Shown: positions 47,783-55,534, counted from the stretch's first letter. The stretch: 64,000 nt of DNA from Tsukamurella tyrosinosolvens (GCF_900104775.1 NZ_FNSA01000003.1:2728001-2792000), one strand, 5' to 3'. Program-made: numbers and translations. Notes: a model not told the origin generated them from the letters alone.

Positions 47783-48502
47783 TCAGGCACTCTGGTTGGT
47801 GTTCAGCGCCGCGAGGGTCTCGGCGACGATGTTCTCCTGCACTCGCAGACGGGACCCGCTCCCCCACTGCTTAGCTCGCCGCACGTCGCGGGAGAGTCGA
47901 TCGGCTCCCTCGTTGAGCGGGTGGCCCGAGTGTCCTCGGACCCAGGTGATCTCCAGGCGCCCGGCGGCGCGGAGGTCCACGAGCTCCTGGACGTGGCGCT
48001 GCAGCGTCGGTGCGGCCCGACGAGGGTTGTCGAGCAGCCGGATGACCGCGCGCGAGTCCGTGAGCACGTGGAGGTTCCGGGCCGGCCCAGTTCCGGCCTG
48101 GAGCAGCTCCTGGACCGCCATTCGGACTGCGAGAAGCTCGGCGGTCGTGGTGTCGTTGACGTGGCGGCAGAACTTCGAGCCGTGCTCCCCGGTGTCGGCG
48201 ATGTAGCCGACGCCGCTCCCCTTCCCCGGTGCGCCGAGCGAGGCATCGGTTCCGACCCGAAGCCAGGGCCTCGACTGCGAGAGTGCGTCGGACTCCGAGG
48301 GCTTCACAGGCGTCTTGCGCGGCCTGCGTTCCGGCGCGGGTGCTGGGACCTTCGGAGCGGCCGGTTCAGTAGGTGCCTCACCGCTGGTGCGGACGCGGAC
48401 GCGACGCTCCACGACGACAGCGGATACGGCGGCGCCGACAGCGGCTGAGGCACAGCAGAGTGCAGCGGTCCTCGCGACCGCTGCGGTCCGCCGGCCGGTC
48501 AT
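47783..48502 (-). CDS. Membrane-anchored RNase H-like protein
   Basis: ATG 48502 overlaps the upstream stop. Residues 8-32 form a hydrophobic segment, then an Ala/Pro/Lys-rich linker, then an RNase H domain from about residue 78. Catalytic residues: Asp in LRVGTDASLG, Glu in TTAELLAVRMAV, Asp in HVLTDSRAV, and Asp in NEGADRLSRD after WVRGHSGH. The domain should cut RNA-DNA hybrids, but an N-terminal membrane anchor is unusual for this activity. Confidence 0.8.
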   Translation of the reverse strand: MTGRRTAAVARTAALCCASAAVGAAVSAVVVERRVRVRTSGEAPTEPAAPKVPAPAPERRPRKTPVKPSESDALSQSRPWLRVGTDASLGAPGKGSGVGYIADTGEHGSKFCRHVNDTTTAELLAVRMAVQELLQAGTGPARNLHVLTDSRAVIRLLDNPRRAAPTLQRHVQELVDLRAAGRLEITWVRGHSGHPLNEGADRLSRDVRRAKQWGSGSRLRVQENIVAETLAALNTNQSA

Positions 48503-48954
48503 GAGCAGCTCCCCACTGGGCGCCCGACGAGCACTGGTACCGCGCGACGTGCCGCCGCGACGAGCGACAGGCCCAGGGCAGCCGCTTCACGTGGAGTCAG
48601 GGGTTCCGAGGGCTCGAAGTTGTAGGCCATCTGCACCTCACCGGGATGCTGATCCCACACGGTCACGCTGTATCCGCCCTCGCGATCCCAGCTGTCGGCG
48701 ATCTCCTCGTCCTCCCGCTCGAGAGGGTCGGGCCGGCGCGCGACGATCAAGTTGTCCGACGCGGTAAGGACCGCGGCCTGGTGCAAGTAGTGAGCCATCT
48801 GCGCGTCTTCGTTCTTCGGGGTGGACCAGGCACAGCCGCCGCACCGCGGACTCGCAGGGCCGACATCCACGAACGGGTGCCTCTGCAGTACGCCAGCGAT
48901 CAGCACGTCGAGTGGTGGTTCTGCGGTCACCTTCAGCGACCGCGGGTCAGCCAC
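48499..48954 (-). CDS. Zinc-knuckle protein, 151 aa
   Basis: GTG 48954 lies 8 nt inside the end of the upstream gene. A CGGCAWSTPKNEDAQMAHYL motif with neighbouring His residues may bind zinc. Beta-rich centre and helical end (REAAALGLSLVAAARRA). No family recognised. Confidence 0.65.
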   Translation of the reverse strand: MADPRSLKVTAEPPLDVLIAGVLQRHPFVDVGPASPRCGGCAWSTPKNEDAQMAHYLHQAAVLTASDNLIVARRPDPLEREDEEIADSWDREGGYSVTVWDQHPGEVQMAYNFEPSEPLTPREAAALGLSLVAAARRAVPVLVGRPVGSCS

Positions 48955-49150
48955 GGCGCACCTCCTGCACCGGGGTGAACCTGCGCGTGCCGTAGCCGGC
49001 CGCGCGGCGGCCGTCGCGGTCGACGGTGACCGCCGTGATGCCCGACTCGGTGACCTCCACGACGAGCTGCTCCCCCTCGGGGACCCGGATCTGCCGGAGC
49101 GCATCGGCGACGTCGATGATGTCCTGGGCCGGGATCAGCGGACTGTTCAT
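48947..49150 (-). CDS. Hypothetical protein, 67 aa
   Basis: ATG 49150 overlaps the upstream stop and follows GAGGAG. A helix (AQDIIDVADALRQIRVP) and a beta hairpin (QLVVEVTESGITAVTVDRDG). No family recognised. Confidence 0.65.
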   Translation of the reverse strand: MNSPLIPAQDIIDVADALRQIRVPEGEQLVVEVTESGITAVTVDRDGRRAAGYGTRRFTPVQEVRRG

Positions 49151-49320
49151 CGGACCTCCTCGGGGTAGGTGTCGAAGTAGCTGGTGAAGTCGTCGGATCC
49201 CACCGCCGCGATGAACGCACTGGCGCGGGCCCGCTCTTCGGAGCAGGTGTGGGCGTGCCGGAGGTGCAGCGCGTGGCTCGGCGATCGGTGCCCGCACACG
49301 CAGCGCGTCGGGCGAGTCAC
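49147..49320 (-). CDS. Cysteine/histidine-rich protein, 57 aa
   Basis: GTG 49320 overlaps the tiny upstream ORF. TRCVCGHRSPSHALHLRHAH and TCSEE supply a plausible Cys/His zinc site. No family recognised. Confidence 0.65.
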   Translation of the reverse strand: MTRPTRCVCGHRSPSHALHLRHAHTCSEERARASAFIAAVGSDDFTSYFDTYPEEVR

Positions 49321-49355
49321 CGCGCCACCAGGGGCGCACGGGGATCCTCGAGCAC
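49317..49355 (-). CDS. Possible 12-aa leader peptide, first ORF behind operator 4
   Basis: GTG 49355 follows GGAGGAA and is 22 nt from the operator, the same spacing as other first genes. Its TGA overlaps the GTG of the next gene. A longer version could start at ATG 49367 (16 aa). Confidence 0.35.
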   Translation of the reverse strand: MLEDPRAPLVAR

Positions 49356-49377
49356 GGCTTCCTCCATCCGTCGACAG

Positions 49378-49418
49378 TCTCTATTTTGGAGATTAGTCGA
49401 CCGACTCGGCCGCGGCAA
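49378..49418 (-). promoter_or_regulatory. Promoter with regulon operator copy 4
   Basis: Minus strand TTGCCG (49413-49418), 17 bp, TAATCT (49390-49395), then TCTCCAAAATAGAGA (49378-49392). It faces the third leftward chain 42290-49355. Confidence 0.8.
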
Positions 49419-49433
49419 CCATCTCGCGCGCAG

Positions 49434-50309
49434 TCATCGTCGAAGGAGCCCCGCGGCCTGGCGATTCAGGAGCGGGCTCGGACGCCACCTCCACTCGGCC
49501 GGCACGTCGCGCTGACTGCGCGCCATGGTCTCGAGCACCGCCGGCAGATCGGCGGCGTTGTACCAGTCGGACGACCACGCGGCGTTCGCTTCGAGGATCA
49601 GCCACCGTGCGCCGCCCGGTCCCGGAGACAGACCGACATCGACGACGAAAGCGGGTGGCGCCGGCTGCTCTTCGGGCAGCACCGACTGCAGCCACGAGAC
49701 CGCTTGATCTGCACGTGTCGCGTCCTCAAGGCTCGGCCAGTGCTCTCGGGGCGCGTCCGGAAAGTACTCCGAGTGCGCGACAACCCGGCCATCGAGCACC
49801 CAGCAGCGGACCTCGTGCGAGAACACAACGGGGGTCTGCATCTGGATCGGTTCGTCGACGGGCAGCAAGCTCGCGTCGTGTGCGAGCTGATCCGCTGCGC
49901 GCACTTCGGCCGGGAAGCGGTCGTGTTTCGTCTCGGGCAGCTTGGCGAACACCGGGGAGCCGCCTGCATCCGCGCCGACGGCGAGCTCGGCTGCCGTCCG
50001 CGCCCACACCCGTCGTCCGAGGTTCGATGTGCGCCGGCGCCCGAGCCAGTCGGGCCCAGCGGATGCCAGCCGCAGGCGGGGGTAGCGCACCACGGCCGCG
50101 GCTGCCCATCCCCCGGGGCACCAGAGGACCGTCTCCGGATCGGCCGCGGCCTCGAGATCGAAGCCGAGGTCGAGGCGGACATCCGCCACCTGGGCCAGCT
50201 CGTCGGCGCGCCACGACTGATGACTCACAACGGTGACGCGAGGACGCGACACGTGCTGGTCAGTGACTGAATCGGGCGTCGGCGTGCGCGGTACGCTCCA
50301 CGGGTTCAC
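49434..50309 (-). CDS. ATP-grasp protein (DUF4343 type), 291 aa
   Basis: GTG 50309; a downstream GTG at 50228 is a possible true start. The C-terminal half shows the ATP-grasp pattern: VVFSHEVRCWVLDGRVVAHS, a helical spacer, FVVDVGLSPGPGGARWLILE and the metal-ligand run LILEANAAWSSDWY. Such proteins ligate a carboxylate to an amine using ATP. The substrate is unknown. Two copies of the 21-bp repeat lie in this gene. Confidence 0.75.
   Translation of the reverse strand: MNPWSVPRTPTPDSVTDQHVSRPRVTVVSHQSWRADELAQVADVRLDLGFDLEAAADPETVLWCPGGWAAAAVVRYPRLRLASAGPDWLGRRRTSNLGRRVWARTAAELAVGADAGGSPVFAKLPETKHDRFPAEVRAADQLAHDASLLPVDEPIQMQTPVVFSHEVRCWVLDGRVVAHSEYFPDAPREHWPSLEDATRADQAVSWLQSVLPEEQPAPPAFVVDVGLSPGPGGARWLILEANAAWSSDWYNAADLPAVLETMARSQRDVPAEWRWRPSPLLNRQAAGLLRR
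49705..49725 (+). repeat. 21-bp repeat, copy 5 (inside a gene)
   Basis: Plus strand reads TGATCTGCAC then GTGTCGCGTCC, antisense within the ATP-grasp gene, where it encodes EDATRAD. Confidence 0.65.
50242..50262 (-). repeat. 21-bp repeat, copy 6
   Basis: Minus strand reads TGACCAGCAC then GTGTCGCGTCC. It lies near the 5' end of the ATP-grasp reading frame and would be upstream of the alternative start at 50228. Confidence 0.7.
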
Positions 50310-50450
50310 GACGGCTCCTTCGGCGAGATCGGTTCCGGTGCGGCCACAGTCGCACCTCTGCCCGTGCCCGATGACGCAGGGCGCGCCGTGGCGCGAGGCC
50401 CGCCGGCGCCGGTGCGAAAGTCCCCATCACCTTCAACGCCAGGAGAAGTC

Positions 50451-50771
50451 ATGCCCTCCATTCCCGCGATCGAGGCCCCCGAGGCCACACCGGACGAGCT
50501 CGAACGCCAGGTGCGGCAATGGGTGGAGTCGGATGCCCTCATCGACGACGGCGCAGCCAGGGCGGTCGCGACCATCTACCGCGGCCCGAGATCACCCGAG
50601 ACCACCCAGCTGAGCGAAGGGAAACCCAGCGACGCCTACGGGCTCGCCGAGGAGGTCGTCAGGAGCCACATCCCGTCGGTGCCTCAGGATGACGACGACC
50701 TCGCGGGCCGTCCTGCGCTGCGTGCCCTCGTCGCATGGATCGTTGAGAGGTCCGCCAGCACCGCCGCCTGA
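50451..50771 (+). CDS. Acidic helical protein, 106 aa
   Basis: ATG 50451 follows AGGAGAA. It starts MPSIPAIEAPEATPDELERQ and is all-helical and acidic. A small TGAACGTTCA palindrome joins its stop to the stop of the convergent regulator. No family recognised. Confidence 0.65.
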   Translation: MPSIPAIEAPEATPDELERQVRQWVESDALIDDGAARAVATIYRGPRSPETTQLSEGKPSDAYGLAEEVVRSHIPSVPQDDDDLAGRPALRALVAWIVERSASTAA

Positions 50772-50775
50772 ACGT

Positions 50776-52512
50776 TCAGTTGGCGATCGCGACCTGTCCG
50801 CCGTCGTCCCCGAGGTGGACGGACGAGAGGTCCGCGATCCAGAGGTTGTGCGCGTCTCGCCGGATGATGCCGCGCGCGTTGAGGTTGAACAGCGTCTCGG
50901 GCAGCTTGCGACGACCGCGACTCTTGAGCGCCTCTCGCAGCTGCTCCTCGTGCAACGGACCTGACTTGCAGAGCGCGATCAAGACGTCGCGCTCATGAGC
51001 GTTGGAAGCGAGAAGAGTGATGGCATCCTTGGATTCCGCTGGGCTGCACTCTCCGGGGCCGCCGGCGGAGACACCGGCGTCGATCAGGACCTGCTCCACC
51101 TCGTCCGGATCGACACCGCCGAGGAGCTGGACGACAGCCTCCACCGCGCGACGAATCGTCGAACGCTCCGAGGCAACCAGCAGGGCTCCCGTCCTCTCCC
51201 TCTCCTGATGCAGGTGATCGGCGATGGCACTCTCGAGGCGCCGTTCCGGGTTGTCGATCGCGTCACCTACCGCGGATTCGACGCGCTCGAGGAGTTCGCG
51301 ACGCAGCTGCGTCGTCGCACCGTCGAGGCTCCGCTTGACAGCGTTGGCGGAGTCCACCATGCCGCTGATGGCACCGTAGCTCACCTGCATCTGCCTCACA
51401 GCGAGACGGAGCTCGTCGAACTCCGCCCGCGTGATCGGAGCGGGCGCCGCCGGGGCCGGAGAACGCAGGGCCGGCGGCGGCACTGCGGCCGGCGGGACAG
51501 CGAACGGCGCCGTGGCCGGCGCGACGGCCACGGATGTTCGGGCACTGGCGTCGTCGGCGGGCGGCACGGCAGGCATCGGTTCCTGTTCCGGTGCCGGAGC
51601 ATCGGACTCCGCCGCTTCGGCGTCCGCACGCGCGTCCTCTTCCTGCACCTGCCCGTAGTCGTCCCACATCTCGGCCAGCACCTCGACGGTGCTCTGCACA
51701 TGCTCGGCCTGCTCCGGGTGCGCATCGACTACGCGGGCCAGCGCCAGCTGGGCGCCGTCACGCGAGAGGCAGATGGCCCGGGTGCGGTGGCGCGGATCCT
51801 TCGAATCAGGCAGGTGCGCATGGGTGATGGGGCGGGTGTACTGGAACTCGAAGTCGCTGCGGCGCTGCAGCCACCCCGCGAGATTCCCCGCGGTTCCCAT
51901 TTCGTAGGCGGCGCACAGCGGCCCTGCGCGCAACCAGCGCTGTCCATCGAAGTCGAGGTAGTCGATGTCGTTCACGCCGTCGTAGCTCCCGTAGGTGTGC
52001 ATGAACGGCCTGCTGCCCTCCGCTTCGAGCTCCGGGGCCTTCGAGGACTCCGCCGTGTCCGGCGCGGCGGGGGCGGGTGCGGCGGGCTGGTCGATTGTCG
52101 CCGGCTCGGGGACGACCACGGGGCAGGGGTCGTCGGGGACGTCCGGGATCACCGGCAACTGCACGTCGCGCGCGGCGAAGAAGTCCTCGATCGCGGCGGT
52201 ATTGGTGACCCCCGGCTCGCCCTCGATCAGGAGGATCAGCGGCCGGGCGGCCTTCGGGGAGATGAGGAGGTCGCCGTCTGCGAGCTGCGCGACAGCGGGG
52301 TCGTCGAGATACCCGCGGTGGATGAGCACGCGGAGGTACCGCGGGAGCAGACCGTTGCCTACCGAAGCGCCCCCACGCGGAATCGGCGCTACCCGGGACA
52401 GACCCGCGACGCGGGCCACGTCGCTGGCGTGCCAGAACGGTCCCAGTTCCGTGTTGATCTGCGCCGACCGCAGCTGCGTCGTGATCTCGATATTGGCGGA
52501 CACTGCGATCAT
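50776..52512 (-). CDS. Putative regulator, 578 aa, own promoter carries operator 5
   Basis: ATG 52512 overlaps the stop of a 30-aa upstream ORF. Two N-terminal modules (about residues 1-95 and 165-275) resemble phage Bro-N/antirepressor folds: FWHASDVARVAGL and QRWLRAGPLCAAYEMGTAGN with WLQRRSDFEFQYTRPI. A Pro/Ala linker, a helical coiled-coil stretch (about 375-470) and a C-terminal winged helix (RDVLIALCKSGPLHEEQLRE) follow. It probably binds DNA and is a candidate regulator of the shared operator. The Bro-N match is tentative. Confidence 0.65.
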   Translation of the reverse strand: MIAVSANIEITTQLRSAQINTELGPFWHASDVARVAGLSRVAPIPRGGASVGNGLLPRYLRVLIHRGYLDDPAVAQLADGDLLISPKAARPLILLIEGEPGVTNTAAIEDFFAARDVQLPVIPDVPDDPCPVVVPEPATIDQPAAPAPAAPDTAESSKAPELEAEGSRPFMHTYGSYDGVNDIDYLDFDGQRWLRAGPLCAAYEMGTAGNLAGWLQRRSDFEFQYTRPITHAHLPDSKDPRHRTRAICLSRDGAQLALARVVDAHPEQAEHVQSTVEVLAEMWDDYGQVQEEDARADAEAAESDAPAPEQEPMPAVPPADDASARTSVAVAPATAPFAVPPAAVPPPALRSPAPAAPAPITRAEFDELRLAVRQMQVSYGAISGMVDSANAVKRSLDGATTQLRRELLERVESAVGDAIDNPERRLESAIADHLHQERERTGALLVASERSTIRRAVEAVVQLLGGVDPDEVEQVLIDAGVSAGGPGECSPAESKDAITLLASNAHERDVLIALCKSGPLHEEQLREALKSRGRRKLPETLFNLNARGIIRRDAHNLWIADLSSVHLGDDGGQVAIAN

Positions 52513-52601
52513 TCTCGATTCAGTCGACGTGGGGCGACGTCGGAGATCCCGTTGCACTGCAGCACATGCCCGCACCGCACACGAGAATCATCGACTCGCA
52601 T
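52509..52601 (-). CDS. 30-aa upstream ORF of the regulator
   Basis: ATG 52601 lies 2 nt after the operator palindrome, so it would be nearly leaderless. The peptide reads MRVDDSRVRCGHVLQCNGIS, and its TGA overlaps the regulator ATG (ATGA). It may be a leader coupled to the regulator. Confidence 0.45.
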   Translation of the reverse strand: MRVDDSRVRCGHVLQCNGISDVAPRRLNRE

Positions 52602-52603
52602 AA

Positions 52604-52643
52604 TCTCTAAAATCGAGAGTAGCACGCATCGCGGCCGAGGCAA
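52604..52643 (-). promoter_or_regulatory. Promoter with regulon operator copy 5
   Basis: Minus strand TTGCCT (52638-52643), 16 bp, TACTCT (52616-52621), then TCTCGATTTTAGAGA (52604-52618). It faces the 578-aa regulator, suggesting autoregulation. Confidence 0.75.
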
Positions 52644-52733
52644 CTCCTCCGACCGCGCCGCGGCGAAGGCGCGGGGCGCCCAACTGCGATCGTCAGCTAC
52701 AGCTCCCCGCAGACGAACCGGTAGAGGAACCCC

Positions 52734-52922
52734 ATGAGCGACGACGCGTACCCCGCATTCGAGATCAACGTGATCTGTACGGACGGCACGTACACCGCTT
52801 CTGTCGTCGAGCTCGACGACAGCGGCTTTCAGCTCGACACCCTGTGGTCGAAGAGCAGCACCGACCTGGCCACGCTGCTCGCCGAGGCAGCCGAACCGAT
52901 CGCGAGCCACGCGGGCGCGTGA
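52734..52922 (+). CDS. Hypothetical protein, 62 aa
   Basis: ATG 52734 follows GAGGAAC. FEINVICTDGTYTASVVELD is a beta hairpin, then an acidic helix. It opens the rightward chain; its promoter is not clear. Confidence 0.65.
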   Translation: MSDDAYPAFEINVICTDGTYTASVVELDDSGFQLDTLWSKSSTDLATLLAEAAEPIASHAGA

Positions 52923-52953
52923 CACCGCCCACGCACACCCCCTGGAGGAATGA

Positions 52954-53172
52954 ATGCACACCGTCTACGTCGCAACCCGGGCCAACGCCGACGCCGGTGA
53001 CCTTGAGTGGCGCGCCACCGAGTCCGAACGGGACGAGGCTCTGCAGAGCCTGAAGGACGACGCCCGGGCCGACCACGAGTTCGGCAAGCACACCGTCGAA
53101 GTCCCGGACGACGTCTGGGCAGAAGGCACTGAGGCGATCTCCGACTACGTCTACGCCTTCACCGACTTCTGA
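52954..53172 (+). CDS. Acidic protein, 72 aa
   Basis: ATG 52954 follows TGGAGGA. A strand (HTVYVATRANADAGDLEWRA) and a helix (ESERDEALQSLKDDARADHE). No family recognised. Confidence 0.65.
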   Translation: MHTVYVATRANADAGDLEWRATESERDEALQSLKDDARADHEFGKHTVEVPDDVWAEGTEAISDYVYAFTDF

Positions 53173-53185
53173 GAGGCCGCACACG

Positions 53186-53362
53186 ATGACGAACCTGTTC
53201 AACTACGAGCTCCGCGTCGCTGACGACTCGGCCAAGCCCGACCTCGCGCTGATCTGCCTCGAGTGCGGCGAGCATCTCTGCGACGCCGAGCACGGCGACT
53301 CGCTCCACTCGCTGGTCGCCACCTGCGAGGACCACGCTGAAGCATCGGGACACGGGAGGTAG
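53186..53362 (+). CDS. Small zinc-type protein, 58 aa
   Basis: ATG 53186 follows GAGAGG. CLECGEHLCDAEHGD and a later TCEDH supply four cysteines and several His. No family recognised. Confidence 0.6.
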   Translation: MTNLFNYELRVADDSAKPDLALICLECGEHLCDAEHGDSLHSLVATCEDHAEASGHGR

Positions 53363-53365
53363 ACC

Positions 53366-53620
53366 ATGCAGATGACCGTCAAGGCCGAAACCACCTACGA
53401 GGACGGCCAGCTCGAGAAGGAATTCCCCATCGACATCGAGGCGCCACCCGAAGCCGCTGAAGGCGAGGACGCGCTCGGCGACTGGGGCAACGACTACCTG
53501 CTCGAGCACGCGATCGGCGACGGCAAGCACCAGAACAGCAACGGACTCTATGAGGTCACCATCCTCGAGTGCTCCGACCGGCCGGACCTGGTCGGCTACA
53601 CGGCCACGGGGCAGGGGTAG
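53366..53620 (+). CDS. PDLVG-family protein, 84 aa, first of four paralogs
   Basis: ATG 53366 follows GGGAGG. Strands at the N-terminus (MQMTVKAETTYEDGQLEKEF) and the ending VTILECSDRPDLVGYTATG. The same ending ('I..C...PDL(V/I)G') occurs in the genes at 53623, 54067 and 54333. Function unknown. Confidence 0.7.
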   Translation: MQMTVKAETTYEDGQLEKEFPIDIEAPPEAAEGEDALGDWGNDYLLEHAIGDGKHQNSNGLYEVTILECSDRPDLVGYTATGQG

Positions 53621-53622
53621 GT

Positions 53623-53874
53623 GTGGTGATCACCGCCAACGTGACCGTCACACGCGACGGACACCGCTGGCCAACGGAGACGATCACCAACGACATCGCG
53701 AGTGAGACAGTCGCTGGGGCCGGGTGCGACCTGCATCAGCGCATCGCAACCGCGCTGGAAGATGGGCTTCGCGACGCACTCGAGGTAGACGCGGGCGACT
53801 GGGTCGACATCGAAATCGCGGCGTGCCCAGAGAACCCTGACCTGGTCGGAAAGGCCCTCACATGGATCGTCTAA
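53623..53874 (+). CDS. PDLVG-family protein, 83 aa, second paralog
   Basis: GTG 53623 (or 53626). It begins VITANVTVTRDGHRWPTETI and ends DIEIAACPENPDLVGKALTW. Confidence 0.65.
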   Translation: MVITANVTVTRDGHRWPTETITNDIASETVAGAGCDLHQRIATALEDGLRDALEVDAGDWVDIEIAACPENPDLVGKALTWIV

Positions 53875-53882
53875 CCGGCCCC

Positions 53883-54076
53883 ATGCGTCCCCTACCTCAT
53901 CCACCGACCTCGAAGTCGGCGACCGCGTCGTGAGCGGTCGCGGCGAGACGGGCGAGATCGAGACCTTCGAAAGCGGCCGCGCGGTCGTTCGAATGGACGA
54001 CCAGAGCGGCTGCAGCCACCGCGCGTACAGCCCACTCGACCTAACCAAGATCGGAGCCAGCAACCGATGCAGATGA
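53883..54076 (+). pseudogene. KOW-like small gene with one missing base
   Basis: ATG 53883 is soon out of frame. A good frame, TDLEVGDRVVSGRGETGEIE to LTKIGASNRC, ends at TGA 54074-54076, overlapping the next gene. The 194-nt span is one base short. A GTG at 53930 could give a shorter intact 48-aa product. The sequence resembles a small SH3-like barrel. Confidence 0.45.
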
Positions 54077-54327
54077 CCATCGACTACACCCGCCACGTCG
54101 GACCCGACTTCACTCCGGACGCCGGCACCGTCACGTTCACCCCAGCCACCGAGCCCCCGGAAGACCCGGACCAGAGCCTGCTCGAGGACTGGGCGCAGCG
54201 GCCGGGCAACCTCTGCGAGCATGTCGACGGAGGCGGCGATCAGGGGATCACAGGCAACACCGCGCGCATCACCGCGTGCGCCGAGCGGCCGGACCTGGTC
54301 GGCCGGTTCCTCGAGTGGGCGGAGTAG
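54067..54327 (+). CDS. PDLVG-family protein, 86 aa, third paralog
   Basis: ATG 54067. MQMTIDYTRHVGPDFTPDAG matches the start of the first paralog (MQMTVKAET), and ARITACAERPDLVGRFLEWA the end. Confidence 0.7.
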   Translation: MQMTIDYTRHVGPDFTPDAGTVTFTPATEPPEDPDQSLLEDWAQRPGNLCEHVDGGGDQGITGNTARITACAERPDLVGRFLEWAE

Positions 54328-54332
54328 ACGCG

Positions 54333-54569
54333 ATGCCTGTGACCCTCACCGCCACGACCACCATCAACGGCGCTGTCGTCGAGACCGACGTAGTCGTCTC
54401 CCGCGGCAACGCCACCCGGGAGGACATGCTGCAGCGGCTCGATGAACGTCACGAGCTCGCCAGCGACGGATACGACAACGTCGGGGGCGTCTCCGTCATC
54501 ACGGAGATCACTGCTTGCGACGAGTACCCGGACCTGATCGGCACCCGGCGGACCTGGAGCAACGAGTGA
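54333..54569 (+). CDS. PDLVG-family protein, 78 aa, fourth paralog
   Basis: ATG 54333. VTLTATTTINGAVVETDVVV and the ending EITACDEYPDLIGTRRTWSN. Its stop overlaps the next GTG. Confidence 0.65.
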   Translation: MPVTLTATTTINGAVVETDVVVSRGNATREDMLQRLDERHELASDGYDNVGGVSVITEITACDEYPDLIGTRRTWSNE

Positions 54570-54871
54570 GCGCCGGCGTGTGCCCGCTCTGCGGCTCATC
54601 CGATCTCGACATTCATCCCGCTGACGACGACCTGCTGGTCTGCCGCGGCTGCGCGGAGTCGCTCGATCACAGTGAGCCGGTGCAGGTCCACACTCCACAG
54701 ACGGCCACCCAGTACATCGTCCGCAACGGGCTGGTGCCGCTGAGCGACTACAGCAAGTACCTCGAAGCCGACGACGAATGGTGCCCCGGAGGGTACGAGC
54801 TCGGCAACGGGGGCCACCACCAGGTCTCTAACGGCAGCTGCGATCTCTGCGGCGCAAAGAACTTCAGCTGA
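54566..54871 (+). CDS. Zinc-ribbon protein, 101 aa
   Basis: GTG 54566 overlaps the previous stop. The N-terminus is a ribbon (CPLCGSSDLDIHPADDDLLV then CRGCAESL), and a second set (CPGGYELGNGG, CDLCGAKN) lies at the C-terminus. Probably two zinc sites. Confidence 0.7.
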   Translation: MSAGVCPLCGSSDLDIHPADDDLLVCRGCAESLDHSEPVQVHTPQTATQYIVRNGLVPLSDYSKYLEADDEWCPGGYELGNGGHHQVSNGSCDLCGAKNFS

Positions 54872-54917
54872 ATCTACGTGATCCGTCCCAGCCCCCCCAG
54901 AGAAGGAGACCGCACCC

Positions 54918-55205
54918 GTGAGCACCACCTACGACGTCTTGTTCCATCACGAGGTCCGGAAGGTGACCGGCAAGCACGTCACGTTCATCGGGTCCGCGAA
55001 GGGCTTCATCGACGAACTCGAGGCGCAGGAGTTCATGCGCAGCATGTTCGGTAAGCGCGCCTACCAGCTGCGGATGAACGACAAGGAGCGCGAGCTCGTG
55101 GACCCTGACCTCGACCCGGACATGGTCATCACCTGCGCGACCATCGTCATGCTGGAGAACGGGTACGAGCGCGACGGAACCTCCCCCAAGCACTACTACA
55201 CGTAG
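54918..55205 (+). CDS. Hypothetical protein, 95 aa
   Basis: GTG 54918 follows AAGGAGA. TYDVLFHHEVRKVTGKHVTF and a helix (GFIDELEAQEFMRSMFGKRA). No family recognised. Confidence 0.65.
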   Translation: MSTTYDVLFHHEVRKVTGKHVTFIGSAKGFIDELEAQEFMRSMFGKRAYQLRMNDKERELVDPDLDPDMVITCATIVMLENGYERDGTSPKHYYT

Positions 55206-55309
55206 CCACCGCCTGGTCGTGCGGCGGAGCCCGCGCCGCGGTGCGTGCCGAGTGCTTCGCGCCCTTACCGTGCGAGCAACCGAATCCCCTGCCACACCTG
55301 AGGAACGCC

Positions 55310-55534
55310 ATGAGCCAAGACAAGCCGCATTTCGTCGAGACGCCCGGCTTCAACACCGTCGGGTGGGAGGTCGCGATCCCGAGCATCGGCAACGGCGCGC
55401 GGATCTGGATCAACCACCAGGGCACCATCGGCGCCGATGGAGTCCCCTTCTCCGGGCACACGCCCGAGACCGCCTGCGACATCGCGGACGCGTTCCGGAT
55501 GGCGGCAAAGCGGCTGCAGGATGAGCGCCCGTGA
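55310..55534 (+). CDS. Hypothetical protein, 74 aa
   Basis: ATG 55310 follows GAGGAAC. A strand-rich N-terminus (TVGWEVAIPSIGNGARIWIN) and a C-terminal helix. About 100 bp without a gene precede it. No family recognised. Confidence 0.6.
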   Translation: MSQDKPHFVETPGFNTVGWEVAIPSIGNGARIWINHQGTIGADGVPFSGHTPETACDIADAFRMAAKRLQDERP

